Source: a virus
Length of the DNA stretch: 36,825 bases
Virus record (IMG/VR): IMGVR_UViG_3300028837_002360
Location: 1-36,825 of that record
Reading direction: 5' to 3' (one strand)
Below are positions 13,582 to 21,285 of the stretch, piece after piece; the first letter of the stretch is position 1, and every line of letters begins with the position of its first letter. The notes below the pieces were generated by a model that saw only the letters and a program-made list of their open reading frames with translations, was not told where the DNA came from and did no database searches. A program made the position numbers and the translations under genes.

Positions 13582-15174
13582 TTAAAAAATTCTTTGCTGA
13601 ACTTTAGCTATTCTTCTTTTAGCCATATCGATATATTCCTGTTTTATCTCAATACCGATAAACCTTTTTCTTTGCTTTAAAGCCACCAATGCAGTGGTCC
13701 CGGCTCCCATAAATGGATCTAAAACTATCCCGCTTTCAAAACCTGCATTGCAGCCACAATCGGAATAGCCAATAAATTTTCTTGAAATACTTTTCCAATC
13801 TTCATTGTAATTTTGTTTTTCTTCTCCGCTTGCTTTTACTTGTGGACTCGGATAATCAACTTTAGCTCGGCGGACTCTTATATTCATTGAACCTTCCCTT
13901 TCTAATTCAAATATCTTTACCCTTGCCTTCCCACATTTTTTACATACAAATTCCGGACAACCTGCCTTAATCGGTATTTCAATCAACCCTTCCGGATATA
14001 CTGCAAAATGGGCTTCAGGGAATGGCTGGGTTGGTATGATCCAGACACAGCGCTTGTTTCGACCTTGACTAAAATTTATATGATCTTTATAAGGCTCATC
14101 TCTGTTTAATCCGCTTGAATGGTTGAAAGATTTAGTTCCAGGAGAACACCAATTATATTTTGCTCTTTTTATTGTGGCTTCTGCTATATCATCAAACTGC
14201 TGTTCAAACCAATAATCGTGGCTAGCCCAAAATGAAACTTTAATCTTACCTAATCCCTTACATCTTTTACATTCTTCTTGTTTTGTTATTCTGTGGTATC
14301 TGGCTCTTGGACTTCCCATATTTTCAGCATCTTTTTTATTTATCTTTGTTTCTCCACCAGTGCCTTGACATCTTGGACAGGGTCTCCATTCCCAATCTTT
14401 ACCTTCTATTCCCTTAATTCCCAGTGGGTTTTTGCTTACGCAGTCTAAAGTTTTTTCATTGGTCCAGAATATAGCTTTATTGTTTTTGGTAAAGAAAAAT
14501 AGATATTCAAAATCTATGGTGAATCTATTCGGGGCACTCGAAGGCATACAATTCGGTTTCCACCATATAATTGTATTTCTCTTGATCCAACCTCGGTTAA
14601 TCATTTCTATTGAAAATCGGTAGGGAATATCCAGTAAACTTTTTTCATAGCCTCTAGTAGCTTTTTGATTACCTTCTGTAGCTCCATATCCTATTGTCAA
14701 GCGGTTAAGATTAGAAGTTTCTAAAGTATGGCCACTACGATTGCCACTTCCACCATAGCTATCTCCTATATTTACCCAGCAGGTCCCGCCTTTCCTTAAT
14801 ACTCTTTTAACCTCATCAAAGATCTGGCACAAATGTTTTATATATAAATAAAAAGTAGGCTCGAGGCCCAGGCTACCACGCCAGGCACCGCATTTAATAC
14901 AAAAGCAATTACCTTTATCATCAGAAGCTCCTTTATCCTTAAACCAGCTTTCTTTACCCGGATTAGTTTCGCCTGATTTATGCTTTAAAGTAATAGTTTT
15001 ATTTCCCCAAATATGTTTACAGTTCTCATCCCCATCCCATATAACTGGATCAATCCCATAATCTCGGAGTCCCCAATAAGGTGGGGAGCATACACAGCAA
15101 TTAACCGATTCTGCCGGTAATTGTGTTAATATTTCTAGATCATTGCCGCATAATATTTTATTTATATAATCCAT
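13582..15174 (-). CDS. DNA methyltransferase, N4/N6 (beta-class) with zinc-ribbon inserts
   Basis: 530 residues. Motif IV is SPPY at 30-33 and comes first; the SAM-binding motif I, LDPFMGAGTTAL, is near residue 492, followed by FIGIEIKQEYIDMAKRR. That order is the beta class of amino-methyltransferases; SPPY is more usual for N4-cytosine, but N6-adenine is possible. The length exceeds a typical 280-350-residue enzyme because of Cys-rich inserts: CPRCQGTGG and CKRCKGLG (residues 267-310, DnaJ-like) and CKKCGK near 415. It would protect phage DNA from host restriction. No cognate endonuclease is adjacent. Confidence 0.85.
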   Translation of the reverse strand: MDYINKILCGNDLEILTQLPAESVNCCVCSPPYWGLRDYGIDPVIWDGDENCKHIWGNKTITLKHKSGETNPGKESWFKDKGASDDKGNCFCIKCGAWRGSLGLEPTFYLYIKHLCQIFDEVKRVLRKGGTCWVNIGDSYGGSGNRSGHTLETSNLNRLTIGYGATEGNQKATRGYEKSLLDIPYRFSIEMINRGWIKRNTIIWWKPNCMPSSAPNRFTIDFEYLFFFTKNNKAIFWTNEKTLDCVSKNPLGIKGIEGKDWEWRPCPRCQGTGGETKINKKDAENMGSPRARYHRITKQEECKRCKGLGKIKVSFWASHDYWFEQQFDDIAEATIKRAKYNWCSPGTKSFNHSSGLNRDEPYKDHINFSQGRNKRCVWIIPTQPFPEAHFAVYPEGLIEIPIKAGCPEFVCKKCGKARVKIFELEREGSMNIRVRRAKVDYPSPQVKASGEEKQNYNEDWKSISRKFIGYSDCGCNAGFESGIVLDPFMGAGTTALVALKQRKRFIGIEIKQEYIDMAKRRIAKVQQRIF

Positions 15175-15182
15175 GTTTTACC

Positions 15183-15815
15183 TCATTTATTCGCCTCAAA
15201 GAATGCTTGAGCAAAGCCCAGTGGAGTAATAGATTTAATTCTTCTGCTTATTTTCTTTGATTTTAAAGAGGCTTCATACATCATTTTAGACATCCTCTTA
15301 CCGCTTTTAAAATAAACGAATTCTGGCTCTACCCTATTTTTCTTCTTTGGTATATTGAAGTATCCCCATAAATATGTTCTCTTCGTATAGGGATCTCCAA
15401 AGTCGCAAGGATCGAAAGTAAATACAGGTTTACCCAGGAATTGATTTAAATATCCTCTCGGATTTTCCAAACACCAAAAAGCTAATTTAGTTTTATAACG
15501 ACATTCCCAGATAATATTTAAGCAGGCTATAACCAATTTCATACCTTCCCTAAAATCTCTCGGAGTTTTGGCTGTTGTCCTTGCCTTACTAAACATAGTA
15601 CAAATAGGTGAGGCTAATATTCCATAGATATCCGAAATTCTTACTATAAGTGTTTTTTCGCTACCACCTTGAAAAATTATATATTCGCTTCCAATTTCGG
15701 TTTTTAAGATATCATAAAAAGGCAAAGTAACATTAATTACCCTGTATCCTGCCTCTTTATATTTTTTACTCCACGCTCCGGTCCCACCGCATAGATCAAG
15801 AATTATTTTTGACAT
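15183..15815 (-). CDS. C5-cytosine methyltransferase-like protein, short, altered motif IV
   Basis: 210 residues. The SAM site is DLCGGTGAWS at 7-16. The segment ASPICTMFSKAR corresponds to motif IV, in which the usual Pro-Pro-Cys becomes Pro-Ile-Cys. Then come LENPRG and TKRTYLWG, and the final ITPLGFAQAFFEA resembles motifs IX/X. The target-recognition domain of true C5 enzymes is missing or very short. It may be active with relaxed specificity, methylate nucleotides or be degenerate. It directly precedes the amino-methyltransferase gene. Confidence 0.65.
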   Translation of the reverse strand: MSKIILDLCGGTGAWSKKYKEAGYRVINVTLPFYDILKTEIGSEYIIFQGGSEKTLIVRISDIYGILASPICTMFSKARTTAKTPRDFREGMKLVIACLNIIWECRYKTKLAFWCLENPRGYLNQFLGKPVFTFDPCDFGDPYTKRTYLWGYFNIPKKKNRVEPEFVYFKSGKRMSKMMYEASLKSKKISRRIKSITPLGFAQAFFEANK

Positions 15816-15936
15816 TTATGATTTCCTTTTTAATCTTTTTATTATTTCTCTTTCTTAGATATTCCAATAGCCTTAAAAGTTTAATATCGTTCTCTTTATT
15901 TAATTCTTTTAATTCTTCTGCAGTTCTATGAAACAT
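15796..15936 (-). CDS. Small basic coiled-coil protein
   Basis: With the ATG at 15936 the product has 46 residues (MFHRTAEELKELNKENDIK...), strongly charged and helical. A GTG at 15993 would add 19 residues but overlaps the upstream gene and lacks a good ribosome site. It overlaps the next gene by 20 bases. No family recognised. Confidence 0.5.
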   Translation of the reverse strand: MFHRTAEELKELNKENDIKLLRLLEYLRKRNNKKIKKEIINVKNNS

Positions 15937-15940
15937 GCTT

Positions 15941-16150
15941 TTAGTTATCAGCACTTTTATAATCCTCCAGGTAACACCAATGAGGTATTTCACCTTTTAA
16001 GGCAATCATCCTATTGATTATTCTATAAGTACGATATTTAGTTACGCATTCAGGATGTCTACAAATAAATCTACCGAGACTAGTCATTGTGTCATAAAAA
16101 TAATCATTATATTTACATTCCTCACAATGTCTGATTTTTAATATTTTCAT
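15941..16150 (-). CDS. Cys-rich putative zinc-binding protein, 69 aa
   Basis: Cysteines at HCEECK, FICRHPEC and HWCY suggest a small metal-binding fold. A GGAGG site lies 6 bases before the ATG. It follows the lipoprotein gene across a GC-rich hairpin. Such small zinc proteins are frequent in phage early operons; the role is unknown. Confidence 0.7.
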   Translation of the reverse strand: MKILKIRHCEECKYNDYFYDTMTSLGRFICRHPECVTKYRTYRIINRMIALKGEIPHWCYLEDYKSADN

Positions 16151-16187
16151 TTTTTACCTCCAAACAATTTTCTCCATCTTTATTTAG

Positions 16188-16211
16188 GGGGCTTGCCAGA
16201 CCTCAAGCCCC
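16188..16211 (+). terminator. Hairpin with T run (plus-strand terminator orientation)
   Basis: GGGGCTTG (16188-16195) pairs with CAAGCCCC (16204-16211) and is followed on the plus strand by CTCTTTTTTTTT. All genes here run on the minus strand, so it would stop antisense transcription, or act as an RNA stem after the lipoprotein gene. Confidence 0.5.
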
Positions 16212-16242
16212 TCTTTTTTTTAATGTGGACTATTTGCTCCTA

Positions 16243-16881
16243 TTAATGCACAATAACATTGATGTAGGTTGATGTATCTGCCCACTCTAAGCCAATGGGA
16301 TACTTATATGATGTTTTCTCGATATCAGTTGCTCCTCCAACCTTGATAACATCTCCTGACGAAAGAGCCATTGAAGCTAGCGGTACTTTCCATTCAGAAA
16401 TCCTCGTACCATCGAAAATAGTCTTGGTTTCAAGGTCTCCTGGTATATCATACTGCGTACCTTCAACAAGCCATTGTGTTTCATAATCATCGGTAAATCC
16501 AGAGCTAGGACCTTCCCATGCATCTGGATTTATGCCTGTTTGGAATAAGACGTCATATGGCTTTCCCCATAAACCTCCTTCAGTAGGGTTGATGTTTAAT
16601 CCGATTTTATCGTCTCCATATCCCTCACCAAGACGAACATCAGTTGAATCCACTAAATCAAATAGCATATATAGGTGATCCGTAGTTGCCAATACTTTGA
16701 CAGTACCTATTTCTCCTGTAACAGATATTTCGGTTGCATCATCCCACTCGCCTAAATTCACAATTCCATCCACTTCAGGAATTGTTAACCGTTCAGGAAA
16801 TAACCAATCGAGAAAATCACAACCAGTAAGAAATAAACCGGCAACTAACATAATCACCACCAATACAGTTAGCTTTTTCAT
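16243..16881 (-). CDS. Secreted lipoprotein with CBM9/DOMON-like beta-sandwich
   Basis: 212 residues. Signal peptide with lipobox LFLTGC, lipidated Cys21. The mature part (VDGIVNLGEWDDATEISVTG, then VKVLATTDHLYMLFDL) follows the CBM9-like pattern of surface and sugar-binding domains. A GAGGAGGTG site and a long structured leader precede the ATG. Exported lipoproteins in prophages often change the host surface or block superinfection; here the function is inferred from export only. It is unusual that it lies among replication genes. Confidence 0.75.
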   Translation of the reverse strand: MKKLTVLVVIMLVAGLFLTGCDFLDWLFPERLTIPEVDGIVNLGEWDDATEISVTGEIGTVKVLATTDHLYMLFDLVDSTDVRLGEGYGDDKIGLNINPTEGGLWGKPYDVLFQTGINPDAWEGPSSGFTDDYETQWLVEGTQYDIPGDLETKTIFDGTRISEWKVPLASMALSSGDVIKVGGATDIEKTSYKYPIGLEWADTSTYINVIVH

Positions 16882-16907
16882 TGTTTTTTTTCACCTCCTC
16901 TCTTGCG

Positions 16908-16985
16908 GGGTCTGGCCGGTTAAAAGGTCTGATAAATTACAATAGTCCTTAGTTTATTGCAATTTATAATAACCAAGCCAGACCC
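16908..16985 (-). other. Long nested hairpin in lipoprotein leader
   Basis: GGGTCTGGC (16908-16916) pairs with GCCAGACCC (16977-16985). Inside, a 13-bp stem joins ATAAATTACAATA (16932-16944) with TATTGCAATTTAT (16955-16967), one wobble. It ends a few bases before the GGAGGTG ribosome site, so folding could affect translation. Confidence 0.55.
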
Positions 16986-17014
16986 GATTTTTATTTTAAA
17001 TATCTTATAGTCCC

Positions 17015-18517
17015 TTACTCCTGTCCCTCCTCTTCTGCCCTGATCTTTGCCATCTTTATTATTTTTTCTACCGCTTCCGGATTATCAAGTAAGGTCCGTT
17101 TTAACCCCTCAATCGGGCTTCCCGGTTCTTTTAAATCGGCCAAACAGGCAAAATAAGCTATTTCTCTCCAAGTATCTAAATCTACTTCATTGAATTTTTT
17201 AAAGATCTTATCTAACTTTTCTTTGTCCTCATCAGTAGGTGGCTCCAAGGCTTTCATGAGATTGTCATATACCTCTTTATTGGTAGTTAATACCTTTTTG
17301 GCTATATGCTCGGTAAGTGTAGTTTTTATTATTCCCCGCTCCAAAGCAAAGTTCATTAATTCTTCAAAGGAATTAATTCCCACTTTTTGAGCCTTTAAGG
17401 CCATTTCGTTTAAGATCTTATCTCCTTCTTCAACCTTTTTTTTGTGGATTGCCTTCGACTCTTTGTAAGATTTAATTTTTTCCTTCCCCTCTTCCCGATC
17501 CTTCTTTAGCTGGGCTTCCCGGGCCCTTGATTCCTCAATTTCTTTTCTTAAATCCGGTTTTTCAGCTTTTTCCTGTTTTTCTTTAACTGGGGCCTTTTTT
17601 TCTTCCTTACCTTTAATTTCTTCCTCAATTTCAGGTTCCCCTATAACTGCCCCCTCTTTTTCGCTATCATATTTTGGGCTAATATCTTCTTCTCTTTCCG
17701 GTATTTGATATACTCTTCTTTGCCCTAAAAATAAGGTCTTGCCTTTCCTTATCTTTCTAATATCCTCTATAGGTAGATCCAATTCGCAGGTCAAGGGCCA
17801 GTGCTTATCTTTTCTACCCTCGTGCTGGGTTTCTTTTTGCATTCGCCTTAACTTAAAGGGGAGCATGGTTATGCTGTTATATTCATTAGTTATAGGATCT
17901 TTGAGTAATTCCAAAGCCAAATAGACCCCGCTCTGTATATCTACCATAGTATTCCAGGAGCCAGAATCAATTACATAAATACCGCCCATTGAGATTTTAG
18001 GTATAAAAAAGAAGAGGCTGGCTCGTTTACTGCAACCGTCCTTTTGTGCAAACTTATCGCAGGGGCATTCAACTTCTTCAAAGATCCCTTTTTCATTCGC
18101 TTTCATCGTGGTTTCTCCGTCCCCTACACATTTAAGACCCCTTGAACTACCATAATATTTGTAGGCCTGGGGAAATAAACCGCCAATATCCGGTAAACCA
18201 TTTTCATCTAAACCGGATAAGGGGAAGGCAATATCTAATTCGGTGGGTTCTTCTTCAAACATTTTTTTAACTTCTGAAGGGCATACAAAATAAGGGACAT
18301 CTTTAGGATGAAATTCTAATTCTCCAAATTTATCTCTTCTTTGCAAGGGATCTCCGTTCTGATCCTTTTTATACTTACCGTCTTTATCTCTTGCTATGGT
18401 AGGTATTTTTATGCCCAACCGGATTTTGCCCTTCCAGGTCAATCTCCGGATACTGCTAATTGGGTATTTACCTTTGATCTTAGTAAACCTCTTAAAAAAA
18501 CCTGTGCTATTATTCAT
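17015..18517 (-). CDS. Gp3-like (recombination directionality factor family) zinc protein
   Basis: 500 residues. Residues 20-290 follow the pattern KGKIRLGIKIP, DVPYFVCPSEV, LDIAFPL, then Cys-rich GLKCVGDGE, VECPCDKF and DGCSKRA, and GGIYVIDSGSWNT, as in the phage protein group that includes phiC31 gp3. Residues 295-390 are a Lys/Glu coiled coil, and the C-terminus is helical. phiC31 gp3 directs serine integrases, but here the integrase is a tyrosine type, so a DNA-binding or recombination role other than directionality may apply. The family call is from pattern memory. Confidence 0.5.
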   Translation of the reverse strand: MNNSTGFFKRFTKIKGKYPISSIRRLTWKGKIRLGIKIPTIARDKDGKYKKDQNGDPLQRRDKFGELEFHPKDVPYFVCPSEVKKMFEEEPTELDIAFPLSGLDENGLPDIGGLFPQAYKYYGSSRGLKCVGDGETTMKANEKGIFEEVECPCDKFAQKDGCSKRASLFFFIPKISMGGIYVIDSGSWNTMVDIQSGVYLALELLKDPITNEYNSITMLPFKLRRMQKETQHEGRKDKHWPLTCELDLPIEDIRKIRKGKTLFLGQRRVYQIPEREEDISPKYDSEKEGAVIGEPEIEEEIKGKEEKKAPVKEKQEKAEKPDLRKEIEESRAREAQLKKDREEGKEKIKSYKESKAIHKKKVEEGDKILNEMALKAQKVGINSFEELMNFALERGIIKTTLTEHIAKKVLTTNKEVYDNLMKALEPPTDEDKEKLDKIFKKFNEVDLDTWREIAYFACLADLKEPGSPIEGLKRTLLDNPEAVEKIIKMAKIRAEEEGQE

Positions 18518-18551
18518 TTTAATTACCTCCTAAAATTTTATTTTTCCAAAA

Positions 18552-18758
18552 TTAGCCAAAGGTGTCATCCTGGCACTTCTGACAGAGCCCCGAAATCTCA
18601 TATTCTTTAATTGATAACTGGTCTTTAAAATCCTCCATTTTTATTTCTTTGCCACAAAAAACACAAAGGTTTTTTTCTTTGGCCTCTGTCTGGGATCTGC
18701 CAAATGCCTTTTTAGTAAAAGTATCGAGAAAACTTTGTACTTCTTTGCTTCTTTCCAC
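18552..18758 (-). CDS. Zinc-ribbon protein, 68 aa, GTG start
   Basis: Cys pairs LCVFCG and LCQKCQ frame a DQLSIKEYEISG segment typical of a small phage protein that travels with Gp3-like genes, here directly downstream of it. The start codon is GTG after AAGGAGG. Likely DNA- or protein-binding; function unknown. Confidence 0.7.
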   Translation of the reverse strand: MERSKEVQSFLDTFTKKAFGRSQTEAKEKNLCVFCGKEIKMEDFKDQLSIKEYEISGLCQKCQDDTFG

Positions 18759-18760
18759 CC

Positions 18761-18874
18761 TTAAATTACCTCCTTAATTTTTAGCTTTTCTCCACAATCA
18801 CAAAAACAAACACTGTACTTTAAGGCCCAGCCATGCCAGACCTTTCCACATTTAGGACACTTTACTTTTGGCAT
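18761..18874 (-). CDS. Zinc-ribbon miniprotein, 37 aa
   Basis: ATG follows a perfect AAGGAGGTG site, and the stop lies 2 bases before the next GTG. The sequence has KCPKCGKVWHGW and CFCDCGEK, a compact two-knuckle metal site in 37 residues. Strong ribosome site, tight spacing and conserved Cys pairs all support a real gene. Confidence 0.8.
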   Translation of the reverse strand: MPKVKCPKCGKVWHGWALKYSVCFCDCGEKLKIKEVI

Positions 18875-18895
18875 CTATATTCACCTCCTTACTTA

Positions 18896-19084
18896 TTATT
18901 GATCCGGATTTGTGATTTGCCTGTGATATGCAAATCTTTCATTTAATATTTTAATATTACTCAATAAAAGATAATTTAATTTAACTCTTGTTAATCTGTT
19001 AGTATTTAATAAATTACAATATGCCTCTATAAAAGTTACTTTTCTTTTAGTACCTAACTTCATATCTTCTTCAATAATTATCAA
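18896..19084 (-). CDS. Small hypothetical protein, 62 aa, TTG start
   Basis: Begins at TTG about ten bases after AAGGAGGG. Basic and hydrophobic, helical (VTFIEAYCNLL, RVKLNYLLLSNIKILNERFAY). No family recognised. It is the first gene after the two nested hairpins at 19109-19272. Confidence 0.6.
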   Translation of the reverse strand: MIIIEEDMKLGTKRKVTFIEAYCNLLNTNRLTRVKLNYLLLSNIKILNERFAYHRQITNPDQ

Positions 19085-19108
19085 TTATTCTCACCCTCCT
19101 TAGAACAA

Positions 19109-19192
19109 AAATAGCCAAAACAAAAGAGACCAGACACTAACAGGAGCACCGAGAACCTGTTAAAATGTCCAGTCTGATTATTTTGGCTATTT
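19109..19192 (-). ncRNA. Long three-tier hairpin
   Basis: Three nested perfect or wobble stems: AAATAGCCAAAA/TTTTGGCTATTT (12 bp), AGACCAGACA/TGTCCAGTCT (10 bp, two wobbles) and AACAGG/CCTGTT (6 bp). It is followed by TTTTTG on the minus strand. It could be a very strong terminator or a small structured RNA. Confidence 0.55.
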
Positions 19193-19208
19193 GATTTTGA
19201 TTTTAAAT

Positions 19209-19272
19209 GATATAACATAAAAAACCCCGAACATCCTTAAATGTCCAGGGTATTATTGTTATATGTTATATC
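19209..19272 (-). terminator. Nested hairpin terminator after Cro-like gene
   Basis: On the minus strand ACCCTGGACAT and ATGTTCGGGGT (19224-19251) pair and are followed by TTTTTTA. A 10-bp outer stem, GATATAACAT/ATGTTATATC (19209-19218 with 19263-19272), encloses it and could compete with the T run. Confidence 0.6.
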
Positions 19273-19365
19273 AAGTGTTATATCCTGTAATATATCTTAT
19301 GTAAAGTAATAGCTAAAAAAACAAGATTTCAAAATTAACCCTGAAACATTTAAAAAATTTTTTAT

Positions 19366-19551
19366 TCAGTATCCGTTTTCTTTATAAAAACCAGCTAAGG
19401 CTTTTTGATATATCGGTAGTGGTTTTTTAGTCGTTCCTAATTCCCACCTAATTATGGTATGTTCCCGGCAACCGATTATATCTGCAAGTTCTCTCCTGGT
19501 TAATTCAGCTTTTTCTCTTAGTTCTCTTAATCTGCTTAAATCGATTTTCAT
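19366..19551 (-). CDS. Cro/CI-type helix-turn-helix regulator, 61 aa
   Basis: The product fits a single XRE-type helix-turn-helix (LRELREKAELTRRELADIIG, then HTIIRWELGTTKKP). It lacks the C-terminal dimer/protease domain of CI repressors, so it is Cro-like in size. It has its own promoter (19633-19661), which overlaps an imperfect palindrome, and its own terminator (19209-19272). It may control the lysis-lysogeny choice; no full-length CI repressor was found. Confidence 0.75.
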   Translation of the reverse strand: MKIDLSRLRELREKAELTRRELADIIGCREHTIIRWELGTTKKPLPIYQKALAGFYKENGY

Positions 19552-19563
19552 TCATCTTACGTC

Positions 19564-19584
19564 AACAATCAATTTATAATTGTT
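19564..19584. promoter_or_regulatory. Inverted repeat upstream of Cro-like gene
   Basis: AACAAT (19564-19569) and ATTGTT (19579-19584) lie 9 bases apart just before the start of the Cro-like gene; a possible operator. Confidence 0.35.
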
Positions 19585-19632
19585 TATCCTCCCATCTCAT
19601 AAGGGTTTTAAAGTAATGTTCTTACTAAAAAT

Positions 19633-19661
19633 ATTTTACCAAATGTAATGTTATTTGTCAA
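19633..19661 (-). promoter_or_regulatory. Promoter of Cro-like gene with overlapping operator
   Basis: TTGACA (19656-19661) and TAAAAT (19633-19638) are 17 bp apart. Within the spacer, CAAATgtaatgttATTTG (19640-19657) is an imperfect palindrome, a natural site for repression. Confidence 0.65.
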
Positions 19662-19667
19662 ATATTT

Positions 19668-19874
19668 TTAATAATCCCAATTATCTTTTTTACCTTCTTT
19701 GACCTTTTTCATGAACTCTTTTAGTGCTATCTGGCAAAAATCGGATAAACTGAGCTTGATAGGCTTAAATTTTTTGGCCAGTTCCCGGGCTTCCTCTTTT
19801 ACTTTGGCAGATCCCGCGCTAAAAGTGATTCTATCATCCTCTTCTTTATTTTTGATAATCTCTTTTTTAACCAT
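19668..19874 (-). CDS. Small charged protein, possible ribbon-helix-helix
   Basis: 68 residues, rich in Lys and Glu. RITFSAGSAKVKEEARELAK then LSLSDFCQIALKEFMKKVKE resembles the strand-helix-helix of ribbon-helix-helix regulators, but no firm match can be claimed. It directly precedes the Cro-like gene's promoter. Confidence 0.5.
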   Translation of the reverse strand: MVKKEIIKNKEEDDRITFSAGSAKVKEEARELAKKFKPIKLSLSDFCQIALKEFMKKVKEGKKDNWDY

Positions 19875-19917
19875 TATAATTTCTCCTTTATTTTATTGAT
19901 TTTAAGTAATCACAAAC

Positions 19918-19942
19918 CAGGGGACTTTTAAAATCCCCTGGG
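19918..19942. other. Perfect hairpin without T run
   Basis: CCAGGGGA pairs with TCCCCTGG around a short AT loop, between the secreted-protein gene and the next small gene. No T run follows on the minus strand, so it may stabilise RNA or separate expression levels. Confidence 0.5.
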
Positions 19943-19965
19943 ATCTGACTGCTTTTTATTATTAA

Positions 19966-20427
19966 TTATTCAACTGTAACAATTTTAATTTCCCAATCTG
20001 CTATTGCATTGATAGTTAAATAAAATGTCCCTCCTTTGGGATTATAAAAACTTCCTTTGCCAGGTTTATTTTGATTAGCTATTATACCAATTGGGGTTCC
20101 GTCCCCCTCCCATAGAGTAATGCCAAAATATATAACCCCCGTTCCATCATCTTTTGCATCCCATTGTATTTCCCAAGCAGTTTTAACAATAAATGGTCTT
20201 GTGGTTTGCATACCATTCCCCGAATAAGCCTTTATGATAGGGTCATCTGTAACCTTCAATCCCAGTTTTCCGGATAGGGTATCATACATTTCCAACCTAG
20301 TATCTCTGTTAGCAACAACGATAATTTTTTCCAGTTCAGCGATAATTTCCTCTTTTGATAAATCCCCGGCTAATATAGTTATCGAAAACAATAAAACAAA
20401 AATTATCAATACAATTAATTTTTTCAT
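19966..20427 (-). CDS. Secreted protein, 153 aa
   Basis: The N-terminus MKKLIVLIIFVLLFSITILA is a clear signal peptide with a likely cut after AG; there is no lipobox Cys. The mature part is beta-rich at its C-terminus (VIYFGITLWEGDGTPIG, then GGTFYLTINAIADWEIKI). A perfect AAAGGAGGTG site precedes the ATG. No family recognised. It is one of several exported proteins in this phage. Confidence 0.7.
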   Translation of the reverse strand: MKKLIVLIIFVLLFSITILAGDLSKEEIIAELEKIIVVANRDTRLEMYDTLSGKLGLKVTDDPIIKAYSGNGMQTTRPFIVKTAWEIQWDAKDDGTGVIYFGITLWEGDGTPIGIIANQNKPGKGSFYNPKGGTFYLTINAIADWEIKIVTVE

Positions 20428-20443
20428 ATTTTTTTCACCTCCT

Positions 20444-20860
20444 TTATAAAGATTTATTAACTAATTCTCTATATACCACAGCATTTGACCAGGCATTGAA
20501 CTTATTAAACCATTCCTGTTCGTTGTTTATGTCCTCAATTCCGTATTTTTTAGCAATATCAATTTTAGTTTTTTCCCGAATGTCGTCGGTGATCTTCCTA
20601 TCAACTGAAATATATTTTACGGTAGGATAATCCCTATTACTATAATAATTATAACAATCAGTCATACCGTCAAAATGTCCCGATTCATATTTATCAACTA
20701 ACTTTCTAACTTCATCCTCCGGTACTCCGTTAGTATAATAAATGTCTACACTATTCCCACCTGCAAAACATTCAGATCTGATAGAAAACTTAATGCCCGG
20801 GAACTTTTCTTTTAATTCCTTCCTTATGGTTTGGGCCACTTCAGCATGTTCGCTTTTCAT
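20444..20860 (-). CDS. LPD29-like domain protein
   Basis: 138 residues. The pattern IRKELKEKFPGIKFSIRS, SVDIYYTNG, then FDGMTDCYNYYSN matches the large polyvalent protein associated domain LPD29 found in phage and plasmid proteins. It overlaps the DUF2958 gene, a partner it often accompanies in mobile elements. No enzymatic role is known. Confidence 0.75.
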   Translation of the reverse strand: MKSEHAEVAQTIRKELKEKFPGIKFSIRSECFAGGNSVDIYYTNGVPEDEVRKLVDKYESGHFDGMTDCYNYYSNRDYPTVKYISVDRKITDDIREKTKIDIAKKYGIEDINNEQEWFNKFNAWSNAVVYRELVNKSL

Positions 20861-21285
20861 TTTATTAGTACCCCCCTTTCCTTTTTGAATTTTAAATAAC
20901 CTTCATAAATTAACTTCTTACCAATGTTAGCCAGGGTATATTCTATAAACAGATCAAAAGCCTCTTTATCAGGTTTATAGGCATGTTTTTTAAATTCATC
21001 TAATCTATGATCATAACCAAAATACAAATCTCTTTCAATTCCTAGCCCTCTTACCTTTACTTCCTCAAGCTGTCTTAAAGTGAAATACCCCAATTCTTTT
21101 TCAAAACCATCCACCAACCCAAAAAATAAAAAATCTCCATCCGGGTCTCTTTCCCCTTCTATCACATACCAGGTCCAGTCACTAAGCGGGTGAAAATATT
21201 TTACTATTATCTTTGGGTTCTCCTCATGTTCTTGTGAATATCGTTTCGGTAATTTCTTTTCGATTTCTTTGGTCATTAATTTCAT
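20857..21285 (-). CDS. DUF2958 protein
   Basis: From the ATG at 21285 (AAGGAG site) the product has 142 residues: MTKEIEKKLPKRYSQE, VKYFHPLSDWTWYVIEGE, FFGLVDGFEKELGYFTLRQL. That is the DUF2958 pattern of plasmid and phage proteins of unknown function. A longer open frame upstream overlaps another small gene and lacks a ribosome site, so the shorter start is preferred. Confidence 0.8.
   Translation of the reverse strand: MKLMTKEIEKKLPKRYSQEHEENPKIIVKYFHPLSDWTWYVIEGERDPDGDFLFFGLVDGFEKELGYFTLRQLEEVKVRGLGIERDLYFGYDHRLDEFKKHAYKPDKEAFDLFIEYTLANIGKKLIYEGYLKFKKERGVLIK

Noticed and set aside
16188-16985. Insertion sequence around the lipoprotein gene
   Set aside because: The flanking hairpins share a short GTCTGG/CCAGAC element, but there is no transposase, target duplication or long terminal inverted repeat.
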